This document shows, in pieces, positions 53,362-64,000 of a stretch of DNA of 64,000 bases; the first letter of the stretch is position 1; every line of letters begins with the position of its first letter. The notes under the pieces are model-generated. The model was not told the DNA's origin, did not search any database, and saw only the letters and a program-made list of their open reading frames with translations. The stretch is from Spiroplasma monobiae MQ-1 (GTDB taxonomy: Bacteria > Bacillota_I > Bacilli_A > Mycoplasmatales > Mycoplasmataceae): contig NZ_CP025543.1 in assembly GCF_002865545.1 (NCBI RefSeq), forward strand, positions 62,001-126,000, given 5' to 3'. The translations under genes were made by a program, and so were the position numbers.

Positions 53362-53922
53362 ATGAAAAAAATAAGATGTGATTGAAAAAGTAATAATGAA
53401 AAACTTCTTGATTATCATGATAATGAATGAGCTAAAATAACTCATGACGATAGGTTAATTTTTGAAATTTTAATATTAGAAACAATGCAGGCAGGATTAA
53501 GTTGATTGACAATACTCCTTAAGAGAGAAAATTACAGAAAAGCTTTAGATAATTTCGATTATGAAAAAATGGCAAATTATGATTTAAAAAAAGAAAACGA
53601 ACTAATGCAAAATGATGGAATAATAAGAAACAAACTAAAAATAGAATCTTTTTCAAAAAATGCTAAAAGTTTTATTGAGGTAAGAAATGAATTTAAAAGC
53701 TTTGATAAATATATTTGAAGTTTTGTTGATAACAAGCAAATAGTAAATAAAGTTGATAAAATGTCTGACATAAATTCTAAAACAAATTTATCAATTCTGA
53801 TTTCAAAAGATCTCAAAAAAAGAGGTTTTAAATTTTTAGGGCCTGTTACTGTGTATTCGTTTTTACAAGCAACAGGAATTATAAACGACCATTTAAATGA
53901 ATGTTTTGCAAAATATTTATAA
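53362..53922 (+). CDS. tag: DNA-3-methyladenine glycosylase I
   Basis: Removes 3-methyladenine from alkylated DNA. 186 residues, family length. Zinc ligands as in the E. coli enzyme: Cys6 (RCDW), His19 (YHDNEW), His177 and Cys181 (HLNEC). The catalytic-pocket segment ETMQAGLSWLTILLKRENYRKAL and DGIIRNKLKIESFSKNA are diagnostic. Many TGA codons are Trp, which hides the frame under the standard code. It sits between ptsI and crr without an obvious functional link. Confidence 0.93.
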
Positions 53923-53973
53923 CTTAATTGTTAACTTTTATTGTAAAATAAAAGTGGGAAGAAGGTATTTTTT

Positions 53974-54450
53974 ATGGGTTTATTCACAAAAAATAAAAAT
54001 TTAGATGTATTTGCTCCAGTGGATGGTGAAGTAATAGATCTTTCAAAAGTTGAAGATGAAGTGTTTTCAGAAAAAATGTTAGGGGACGGATTGGCTTTGG
54101 TTCCTGAAAATGGAGAATTTGTTGCGCCGATCGATGGTAAATTAGTAACAGTTTTCCCAAGTGGTCACGCTTATGGAATAGCTAATTCAAACGGTGTAGA
54201 AATTTTATTACACATCGGGTTAGATACAGTTTCATTAAATGGTGAAGGGTTTGACATTAACGTAAAACAAGGTCAAAACGTAAAACAAGGAGACTTATTA
54301 GTTAATGTTGATATTAAAAATGTTTCTTCTAAAGTTCCTTCAATGCACACACCATTAATATTCACAACAGACTCTATGAGTGGAAGAAGTTTTGAAATTG
54401 TAAAAACAGGAAAAGTTAAAAAAGGTGACCTAATAGCACAAGTAAAATAA
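53974..54450 (+). CDS. crr: PTS glucose-type EIIA
   Basis: Soluble IIA domain that passes phosphate from HPr to a IIBC permease. 158 residues with no membrane part. Active His80 (EILLHIGLDTV) and supporting His65 (PSGHAYGI), with the 15-residue spacing seen in E. coli (His75/His90); LGDGLALVP and SMHTPLIFT also match. GAAGAAGG precedes the ATG. As a free-standing IIA, it probably serves one or more IIBC proteins encoded elsewhere. Confidence 0.95.
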   Translation: MGLFTKNKNLDVFAPVDGEVIDLSKVEDEVFSEKMLGDGLALVPENGEFVAPIDGKLVTVFPSGHAYGIANSNGVEILLHIGLDTVSLNGEGFDINVKQGQNVKQGDLLVNVDIKNVSSKVPSMHTPLIFTTDSMSGRSFEIVKTGKVKKGDLIAQVK

Positions 54451-54462
54451 TTGTTTTATTTT

Positions 54463-54492
54463 AACAAAAACCCTAAAGGGTTTTTGTTTTTT
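54463..54492 (+). terminator. Intrinsic terminator after crr
   Basis: aacaaaaaccct-aa-agggtttttgtt hairpin with T-run. Confidence 0.9.
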
Positions 54493-54531
54493 ATTTAGCT
54501 AAAAGTAGTAAAATAAATAAAGGTGAAAATT

Positions 54532-55500
54532 ATGAACACAAAACACAATGACTTTAGGTCAAAGCACTTTGATTTAAGTGAAGAAGCAAAATTTAGATTT
54601 GATATATTGAATTATAAAACTGATGGAATGATATTTTTGTCAACAGTTTTAATAATTCCTTTTATATTGTCTATAATGGTTAGTTTTATACAGCCAGGTG
54701 AACAAGGTAAAATTAATTTTCAAATATTATATTTAGTTTCTGTTTGCGTAGGATTAATCTTTAATTGTATTAGAAATAAAAATGGATTATTTAAAGGTGG
54801 CTATTTATGAATATATATTTTTATTTTAGCTCCGCAAGTTATTGGGGTTTTAATTTCTTCTATAACTCTAGCTATTTTTGAATTAACCGAAGAAAATAAA
54901 GGGGTTGTGAATTCGTTTGTTTCTGTTGTGACTATGATTGTCACAGAAATCATAATAATAGCTTTGGTATTGAAATTTGACAGGAAGATTTTTAAAAGAA
55001 TTATAGAAACCTTTAAAACAAAGTGAAAAGAATTACTAGTTGTATCGATATTTGGATTAATATTATTATCTATTATTGTGACAATAATAATAAATTGATT
55101 AATAGAAACACTTTGATTTGGATTGGGTGAAAGTAGCAACCAAGAAGCTTTAAAAAGTATTTTAAATGGTGACTATGGGAAAACTATAAGAATAGCTTAC
55201 ATAATTCCTTTATTTATTCTAACGGTAGTCACAGCTCCGCTAGCAGAAGAAATTTGTATGAGAAATAGTTTTAATTTGAATGCTTCAAACAGATGGTTAG
55301 GATTTGTGGGTAGTGCAATGTTTTTTGGATTCATTCATTATGGCCCTGCATTTGATTTTGAACACATATTAAGCTACAGTGCAGCTGGATTTATATTGTC
55401 TGGAATATTTCTTTACACAAAAGGTAATATGACTTATTCATGGACAATACACTTATTAAATAATTTATTGGCATTTATATTAATTATAGCAATTAACTAA
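54532..55500 (+). CDS. CPBP-family intramembrane metalloprotease-like protein
   Basis: 322 residues with about eight hydrophobic segments. The CPBP (Abi/CAAX-protease-like) motifs are intact in the second half: EEICMR (Glu239/Glu240 and Arg), FFGFIHYG and WTIHLLNN, which hold the proposed metal and catalytic residues. TGA codons are Trp. Members cleave or process membrane proteins, in some cases bacteriocin-related; the target here is unknown. ATG 54532 is the start because AAAGGTGA sits 6-7 bases upstream; GTG 54523 overlaps that site. Confidence 0.85.
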
Positions 55501-55513
55501 AAAGGAGTCTCTT

Positions 55514-56407
55514 ATGACAGTAATAAAAGTAAATCAAAACGATGTTGATCAGACGATCTTTAATTTTATAAAAAAGAACTTTAAATCAACAAATCTCTCA
55601 ATCATTTATAAGTGATTTAGAAAAGGTAAAATAAAAATAAATGATGTAAGAATAAAAGATACTAAAGTAAAAATAAAGTTAGATGATGAAATAACTATTT
55701 ATGATAGTAGTCAAGCAGAAAAAAGAGACCAATTCGTTGAAGTGGATTTTTCTGATTTAGAGATAGTTTATGAAGATGAAAATATATTAATTGTAGACAA
55801 ACAACCCAACTTAGAAGTTCATTCTCCTATAAATATTAATCTAGATCAAATGGTTAAAAGTTATTTAAAAAATAAGGGTGAATACAAACCAGAAGAAGAA
55901 AATAGTTTTGTTATAAGTCATGTTCATAGAATAGACAAATTAACAAAGGGTCTTGTTGTTTATGCTAAAAACAAAATAACTTTGGATATTCTTATAAAAG
56001 AGTTAAATAATAAAAGTAAATTTGTTAAGCTTTACTTAGCGAAAACAGAAAACCAAAACCTACAAACAGGAAAGGTTAATGGTTATATTAAGTATGATAA
56101 TGATAATCAAAAAGCTAGATTTAGAATTGAAAAATTTAATAACACTAAAAAAGTAGAACAAATAAATACTTTGATTGATCCTGAAAATAACATCTATGAA
56201 ATACAAATTCTTACAGGTAGAAAACACCAAATTAGAGCTGTTTGTGACTTTTATAAAGCACCAATTTGTAAAGATTTTAGATATGGAGCAAAAAGAAGTC
56301 ACCTAAGAGAAATTGATTTAATTGCTTACAAACTGGTTTTTAATGATTTTGAAGAACATTTGGCTTATCTAAATGGTACTGAATACAAATCAAAATATAA
56401 ATTTTAA
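55514..56407 (+). CDS. RluA-family pseudouridine synthase
   Basis: 297 residues: an N-terminal S4-type RNA-binding part (about 1-75, MTVIKVNQNDVDQTIFNFIKK...), then the synthase domain with YEDENILIVDKQPNLEVHS, catalytic HRIDKLTKGLVVYAKN (Asp near residue 140), and TGRKHQIRAVC. Mollicutes typically keep several of these (RluC/RluD types), and the exact rRNA site cannot be told from sequence alone. One TGA is Trp. AAAGGAGTC precedes the ATG. Confidence 0.9.
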
Positions 56408-56446
56408 TGTTAAAATTATTACAATGTACGTTTTAGGAGGTTGAAT

Positions 56447-58342
56447 ATGTTATCTACAAGACAAGGTATTTTTAGTATAATTGTTGGTACAACAATCTCT
56501 ACACTAAACGCCATAATTCAATTTTTGACTATGTATTGAGTTTTGGAAAAATTTGGAACGGAGTTTAACGGGTTTATACGTTTGGTTACATCTTTTTCTG
56601 CAATTATAGCAACCGCAGAAGGTGCATTAGGTATTGCAGCTTCAATCCTGCTTGTTAAACCATTGGTAAATAATGATTGAATAAGTGCAAACGAGATATA
56701 TTCTACTGCAAAAAAAAGTTACAAAAGATCTGCTATAGTTGGTCTTGTTTTAGTAACTTTAACTTCAATTGGTTATCCCTTATATGCGGGAATTAGTTCT
56801 CAAGGTCAAAATATATTAAATCCTGGAACTTGAGAAAACCCTGGTATTGAAACAAATATTGGTTTTGCTGCATACTGACAATTAATACTTGTTTCTTTAA
56901 TTTTTGGAACAAAAAACTTTGCTTCAGCTTATTGATTCAGTGTTTATGAAGCAATAATTATTGCTGATAATAAAAACGTCATTAGAAGAATGACAATATT
57001 GTTTACAGATGTTTTTGTAAGTGGTTTAACATTCTTTTTATTAGCTAAAGTTAATAATCCAATAATTCCATTCATACCAACTCTTCTATATTCGCCAATA
57101 AAGGGTCTTTTGATATATCTATATGTTAAAAAGAAATATTTATGACTTAAATATTACAAAGATTTTAATAGTTTCAAATTAAATACAACACAAACAAAAA
57201 TAACATGATCAACGCTTGGGGGAACATTATTGTTAAACTCCGATATAGCAATAGTTTCTGTTATTTTAGGATTGAACGTTTCATCTGCTTTATCTCTTTA
57301 TCTGGTTGTTGCTTTAAATGTTAGGTTAATTATGACAAATTTTGTTGTATCATTTAGAGAATTTTTTGTAACATTGGTTGCAAAAAGAGGAAGAATAAAC
57401 TGAGATAGTTATGCAAAATATGAATTATATACATACTTAATAGCTGCATTTACATTTATAAATATGTCTATACTTTCCCCTTATTTTGTTAGTGCTTTAT
57501 ACTGAAAAAATATAGATCCATCAGGAACGTCTCTTGCAGAACCTTCAAAAAATGCATTAACTTTTATGTTTCACACCCCTATATTCTCGACATTATATGC
57601 TGGTGTTACTGCATTTGCAATATTGTGTGATGGGCAAATGACTTTGATTCAAGCAAAGGGTAGATATGGAGAAGTATCTAAATTTCAAAACATTATCGGT
57701 ATTACTTATATAATTATTGCCCCTTTAGCAACATTTATAATTGTTATATCTGGTGTTGGTGGTGCTCAAAATTTGGTTATTGGAATCACAACCATGTACT
57801 CCATTAAGCTTGCTTGCTTGGTTTTTAGATATGGTTATTTATGAGTTTATGTTTGAAAATATGTAACTTATAATTCAAGTAAAAAGCATGTTTTAAATAA
57901 CTTTCTAATACTCGTTGTTCCAACTGTTCTGGCGGCTGTAGTTAATATAACTTTAATAAATAAATGATTAAACATTGAACAGGCAACTTCTTCAACAGCA
58001 ACTATTGCGCCATTGATTGGTTTATTCTTTGCTTCAATTCTTATATCAATGTTCTCACTAATATTATTTTCATACATATTAAATGCAAAAGCCTTTAATG
58101 GATTGGTTAAAAACTTGCCAATAGTGCAAAGGATAATATTAAAAAAATCTGCTGAAGAAAGAAAAAAAAGATTTGAAGAATATGGAATTGACGTTGATGA
58201 AATAGTTGATAATAGTGAAAGAATATCTCAAGCTATGTATGGTATAGAAGAATCATCAGTTAAAAGTGAAATTATTAATGAATCAACTGAAATTAATATA
58301 AATCCTAAAAATGAAAATATTTATGTTTTAAAAGGTAAGTAA
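56447..58342 (+). CDS. Polytopic membrane protein, flippase-like
   Basis: 631 residues with about 12-14 hydrophobic segments, then a charged cytoplasmic tail from about residue 555 (KKSAEERKKRFEEYGIDVDEIV). The pattern of paired helices and the GGTLLLNSDIAIVSVILGL and FREFFVTLVAKRG segments resembles polysaccharide/lipid flippases of the MATE/MVF superfamily, but no single motif is decisive. TGA codons are frequent and Trp. AGGAGGT precedes the ATG. The next gene is another large membrane protein, and both could serve glycolipid or capsule-like export. Confidence 0.65.
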
Positions 58343-58366
58343 AAATCGATATAATTCGATTTTTTT
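58341..58366 (+). terminator. Intrinsic terminator after the flippase-like gene
   Basis: aaaaatcga-tataat-tcgattttt hairpin with T-run starting at the stop codon. Confidence 0.85.
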
Positions 58367-58426
58367 ATTTAATCATTAAGAATAGTTAAATTCTATTGAG
58401 GTGCTATAATTTATAAAGGTGAGAAT

Positions 58427-60040
58427 ATGGCAATAACTTCATTATTTATAGCATTTGGAATCTCAACATTGTACTTATTCATGTTCTATACATCTGGTTT
58501 AATTGCAATAGAGCTTTTCAAATTTAAAATAAAGAATTACTTTGTAGCAATTGCTACAGGTTTTTTTAGTTATTTCACCTTTTTATCTGTTTGTACATTC
58601 CCCTTACAACTTATTTCCGTACTTCCATACACTTTCTTTATTTATTACATATTTGCAATATCTGTAATTTATTTACTATTTTGCTTTGTTTTTATGAGAT
58701 TTTGATTAAACACTAATGTATTTAAAGTGGATTCATTATTTTTTATTGGTGTTGTTTTTATTTTTATTGCAATAGATTTTGTCTCAATTAAATTTATATC
58801 TACAGAAAACTTTAGTAGACACAAAAATACCTTGGCTATTTTATATTGATTAAAAGACAATCCAGTTTCTTTTTTTAACAATTCAACATTATTTAATTTT
58901 CTTGGATTTAAACCTTTTCAAGGTTGATATAGTTTCCAACTATCTACTATAATGATGGTTAATGCTCAGCCTTATCAATATAAGGATATAATTATACCTT
59001 TAACTGTAATTTTAGATGCCTTCTTAATTACTTCGATATTCTTTACATTTTATGAATCATTTGGATTAAATGATAAATTTAAAAAAAGGGTTATTAAATT
59101 TAGTGTTAGTTTAGTTATTTTTATTCTTACTCGAATGGCTTTTTGAAAACTTGGATATTCAATATTTGGTGGAGAAATGATTTTATTGTACCTTATATTT
59201 TATGCAACAACATTGCTATTAAGGTATACAACATTTAATAATAGAGAAAGACACAACCCAATATTAATTGGTTTGATTTTAGGGGGTTATATTTCTTTCT
59301 CTTGAGATAGTTCATATCAAATTTTGTTTTTGTTGTATGCATTTATTTTTACAATACAAAGAAAGTTTACACAAAACTTCACAAAAGATATTTTGAAAAT
59401 TGCTCTTTTCCCGATGGTTGGCTTCATTTTTTATAATGTTATTTTAGGTTTGTATATACAAATTATCATATTTGGTTCAATACTCTTGGTTATGTTTATG
59501 ACAGCATACCTAATGAATAAAAATTATAGTTTTGTTGTTAAGTTTGAATTATTTTTAGAAAACAGAAGCACATTTGCTGTTCTTATAGTTCCAATCTTTT
59601 TTATGGCAATATCTACAGCGTTTATTCTTGCGTTTAATGAAAATATTATTTCGGAAGAATACAATTCACTAAATATTTTATATATTTGAATGTCTGTTAT
59701 AAAAAACAATATTGCACAACAACTATTAACATTTATAATATCCATGTCATTATTGGCAGGTTCATTGGTTTGAGTATTTTTTAGAAAAAAAATAAAAGCA
59801 GATCTATTAACGAGTGTTGTGGATTTATTTTTAATAAGTTATCTTACATTTTATAATCCAATCTCTGTTAGATTTATTAGTACCTTCTATCCAAAGATGT
59901 TTGAAACAAATGGTATGGTACTTTTAGTATTGTTGTTTGCAACATTAAACTCATTGCCATATTCAATAAAAGGTAAGGGGTTAAAAGAAAAAAACGAAGA
60001 GGTTGTAGTTATAAAACATTATTCAAGAGTTAGTTTTTAA
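58427..60040 (+). CDS. Hypothetical polytopic membrane protein
   Basis: 537 residues with roughly 13 hydrophobic segments and a short basic C-terminus. No motif is recognised. The layout, with one longer extracytoplasmic loop around residues 125-180 (STENFSRHKNTLAILYW, GFKPFQGWYSFQLST), is reminiscent of membrane polymerases or glycosyltransferases of the GT-C kind, but this is only a resemblance. TGA codons are Trp. An AAAGGTGAG site precedes the ATG; ligA follows 12 bases after the stop. Confidence 0.55.
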
Positions 60041-60052
60041 TAAGGAGTTTTT

Positions 60053-62047
<1,995 letters not shown>

Positions 62048-62048
62048 A

Positions 62049-62339
62049 ATGCAAATAAATTTAGAGTTATTAAAAGAACTTCAAGAAGATGCTATGTTAG
62101 ATTTAACAGAAAAAGAACTTCAAGATATTCTTAAAGTAGAAAATCAAATATTAAAAAAATTTGAAAAGGTTTTATCTGTAGATACAGATGGTGTAGAGGA
62201 ATTACATTATCCTTTTGATTTTAACTTCACTTATTTAAGAGAAGATGACAAAACTCAAGTATTGCCTCAAAATGAAATATTAAGAAATGCACCAAGTATA
62301 GATGGTGATTTTGTAACAATAACAAAGGTGGTTAAATAA
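62049..62339 (+). CDS. gatC: GatC, Asp/Glu-tRNA amidotransferase subunit C
   Basis: 96 residues; stabilises the GatAB complex. MQINLELLKELQEDAMLDLTE at the N-terminus and EELHYPFDF...LREDDKTQVLPQNEIL...APSIDGDFVTITKVV follow the family pattern. The start at ATG 62049 is chosen because AGGTGA lies 5 bases upstream; GTG at 62040 overlaps that site. The gap to ligA is one base and to gatA two bases. Confidence 0.92.
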   Translation: MQINLELLKELQEDAMLDLTEKELQDILKVENQILKKFEKVLSVDTDGVEELHYPFDFNFTYLREDDKTQVLPQNEILRNAPSIDGDFVTITKVVK

Positions 62340-62341
62340 TT

Positions 62342-63808
62342 ATGAATTTTAAAAAAACTACACTAAAGGAAATACATGATAAATTAGTTTCTAAAGAAAT
62401 TAAGTTAACTGATTTAATAAAAGAAGTTATTTTAAAATCTAAAGAAGAAATGAAAAGTAATTTTTTAATTACTTTAACTGAAGATGAGGCTTTACGAAAA
62501 GCAAATGAACTTGAAAATAATATTGATGCTAATAATGTATTAACTGGTATCCCTTTTATTCACAAAGATAATATTTCTACAAAAGGAATTTTAACAACAG
62601 CGGGTTCAAAAATGTTATCCAACTATACACCATCATTCGATGCAACAATAGCAGAAAAATTTAATGAAAAAAATTCAATTTTAATTGGTAAAGCTGCACT
62701 TGATGAATTATCAATGGGTGGAACTGGGTTGTTGTCTTTTAACGGTGAAGTTAGAAATCCTTATGATTCAAACAGAATAGTTGGAGGAAGTTCAAGTGGT
62801 AGTGCGTATGCTGTTGCCAAGGGAATAGTTCCTTTTGCGACCGGGGGAGACACTGGAGATTCAATTAGAAAACCAGCAAGTTTAAGTGGTGTGGTTGGTT
62901 TTAAACCAACATATGGTTCAATTTCAAGATATGGTGCAATACCATATGCTCCAAGTTTAGATCATCTAGGTTTTTTTACAAACAACGTTGAAGATCAGGC
63001 CTACTTATGTGATGCAACATATGGTTATGACTCAAAAGACTTTACATCTATAGACAATAAAAAAGAATTTGTAAAAAATATAAATCAAGTAAGTAGAAGA
63101 TTTAAGTTTGGTTACATTAAGCAAGTAGAAGAAATAATGCCAGAAGAACTTAAAGAAGATTATAAAAAGCTTTATTCAATTCTAAATGATCAAGGACATG
63201 AAGTTCTAGAATTAGAATTTAACAAAAAATTATTAGAAGCAATTCCTGCAACTTATATGATGATCTCATTTGCAGAAGCTGTATCAACTCATGCGAATCT
63301 TGATGGAATAAAATTTGGTGTAAGAGTCGAAGGAAAAGATTATATGGAAATAATTAAAAATTCTAGAACTCAAGGGTTTGGTGAAACGGTAAAAAGAAGA
63401 TTTTTAATTGGAAGTTATCAATTAAAATCAGAAAACCAGGATGTTCTATTAGCGAAATCTAAAAAAGTTAGAAGATTAATTGTCGAAGAGTTAGATAAAC
63501 TATACAAACAAGTTGATATTTTAATATTACCACCGACAACAAAACCAGCACCAACTGTTAACGAGGTCTATGGATTTGATGTTGATCAACAAGAAGATGG
63601 GACTAAATTTATTGAGGATATTTTAATTCTTGCGAATTTCAATGGTATGCCTTCGATAACTCTTCCCTTTGTTTGCAAAGAAAATATGCCTATAGGAATC
63701 AATTTAAATGCAAAACCAAAAGAAGATCTAGAAGTTTTACAAGCCGCTAAAATAATTGAAAAATTAATTTTAGAAAATTTTAGACAAGTGGGTGATTTAA
63801 ATGAATAA
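62342..63808 (+). CDS. gatA: GatA, Asp/Glu-tRNA amidotransferase subunit A
   Basis: Amidase subunit that releases ammonia from Gln for amidation of misacylated Glu-tRNA(Gln). 488 residues. The Ser-cis-Ser-Lys triad is in place: Lys in FIHKDNIST near residue 78, cis-Ser in GGSSSGSAYA, nucleophile in GDTGDSIRKPAS. The last segment usually reads GSDTGGSIR; the Asp before Ser is a variant. Since asnS is present, the complex is needed mainly for Gln-tRNA. It overlaps gatB by 8 bases. Confidence 0.96.
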   Translation: MNFKKTTLKEIHDKLVSKEIKLTDLIKEVILKSKEEMKSNFLITLTEDEALRKANELENNIDANNVLTGIPFIHKDNISTKGILTTAGSKMLSNYTPSFDATIAEKFNEKNSILIGKAALDELSMGGTGLLSFNGEVRNPYDSNRIVGGSSSGSAYAVAKGIVPFATGGDTGDSIRKPASLSGVVGFKPTYGSISRYGAIPYAPSLDHLGFFTNNVEDQAYLCDATYGYDSKDFTSIDNKKEFVKNINQVSRRFKFGYIKQVEEIMPEELKEDYKKLYSILNDQGHEVLELEFNKKLLEAIPATYMMISFAEAVSTHANLDGIKFGVRVEGKDYMEIIKNSRTQGFGETVKRRFLIGSYQLKSENQDVLLAKSKKVRRLIVEELDKLYKQVDILILPPTTKPAPTVNEVYGFDVDQQEDGTKFIEDILILANFNGMPSITLPFVCKENMPIGINLNAKPKEDLEVLQAAKIIEKLILENFRQVGDLNE

Positions 63809-64000
63809 CTTTGAAATAATCATTGGGATTGAGAATCACGTAGAGTTAAAAACTAATTCAAAAATGTTTGGTCTTGGACCGGTTACTTATGGTGAAATTC
63901 CTAACTCAAAAGTTTCTGAGGTTGACATGGGCTATCCAGGGGCGATGCCTTCGGTAAATAAAGAAGGAGTCAGACTCGCTTTGCTTGCGTGTAATGCTCT
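63801..64000 (+). CDS. gatB: GatB, Asp/Glu-tRNA amidotransferase subunit B (3' end outside window)
   Basis: Only the first 66 residues are in the window. MNNFEIIIGIENHVELKTNSKMFG matches the GatB start (IGIEIHVQLKTxSK), with VDMGYPGAMPSVNKEGV following, which is the conserved LPGxLPxLN region. The frame starts within the end of gatA, with GGTGATTT as ribosome binding site. Confidence 0.93.
   Translation, partial: MNNFEIIIGIENHVELKTNSKMFGLGPVTYGEIPNSKVSEVDMGYPGAMPSVNKEGVRLALLACNA

Overview
The window is about 64 kb of AT-rich mollicute chromosome that reads UGA as tryptophan. Nearly every long gene has in-frame TGA codons at positions where its family has Trp (uvrA, nrdF, asnS, ligA and others), so TGA is not treated as a stop here. 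The gene content points to the Entomoplasmatales: Spiroplasma or a Mesoplasma/Entomoplasma relative. The signs are a PTS with HPr kinase, Lgt and lipoproteins, tmRNA with a long tag, GatCAB, class I ribonucleotide reductase and WhiA. No spiralin, fibril or MreB gene is present to settle the genus. Almost all genes are on the + strand. No insertion sequence, prophage or CRISPR array was found.

Layout. 1-6.3 kb: uvrB (cut at the edge), uvrA, folC and a folate-type ECF S component. 6.4-12.2 kb: hprK, lgt, trxB, lgt, whiA and an HTH gene. 12.3-18.0 kb: a rhodanese-like gene on the minus strand, lemA with its DUF3137 partner, secG, rnr, smpB and two small minus-strand genes. 18.1-23.2 kb: tmRNA, a membrane protein with eroded GGDEF/EAL-like domains, mgtE, trmB and a minus-strand membrane protein. 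23.3-29.4 kb: a purine-class riboswitch, then a BMP-type nucleoside ABC transporter (lipoprotein, ATPase, two permeases). 29.5-36.4 kb: deoD, tsaD, an RpiR regulator, a hydrolase, asnS, a glycosyltransferase and an RDD protein. 36.5-43.2 kb: pcrA, ptsH, then the nrdF-nrdI-nrdE operon behind a long structured leader. 43.3-51.5 kb: two duplicated ABC ATPase/permease pairs, then an ABC exporter and a small membrane protein. 51.6-64 kb: ptsI, tag, crr, a CPBP protease-like protein, an RluA-family pseudouridine synthase, two polytopic membrane proteins, ligA and gatCAB (gatB cut at the edge).

How genes fit together. hprK, ptsH, ptsI and crr supply the general PTS phosphorelay and its Ser-46 control. 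The riboswitch-ABC block together with deoD forms a purine nucleoside import and salvage route. smpB, tmRNA and rnr are the trans-translation set. nrdF, nrdI and nrdE make deoxynucleotides.

Most notable. (1) The nrd operon encodes an R2 with the three metal-binding glutamates replaced by Val119, Pro179 and Lys213, keeping Asp88 and Tyr126. This is the signature of the metal-free, DOPA-radical class Ie enzyme. (2) Its leader carries a clear cobalamin-riboswitch-like core followed by an intrinsic terminator and a possible antiterminator, and is preceded by three phased DnaA-box-like 9-mers. A cobalamin-type aptamer in front of a B12-independent, metal-free reductase in a mollicute is the best candidate for something undescribed. 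(3) The eroded GGDEF/EAL protein, an Lgt copy without its key His, a permease with a ~290-residue coiled-coil tail, and 17-base homopolymer tracts at two promoters also deserve attention.
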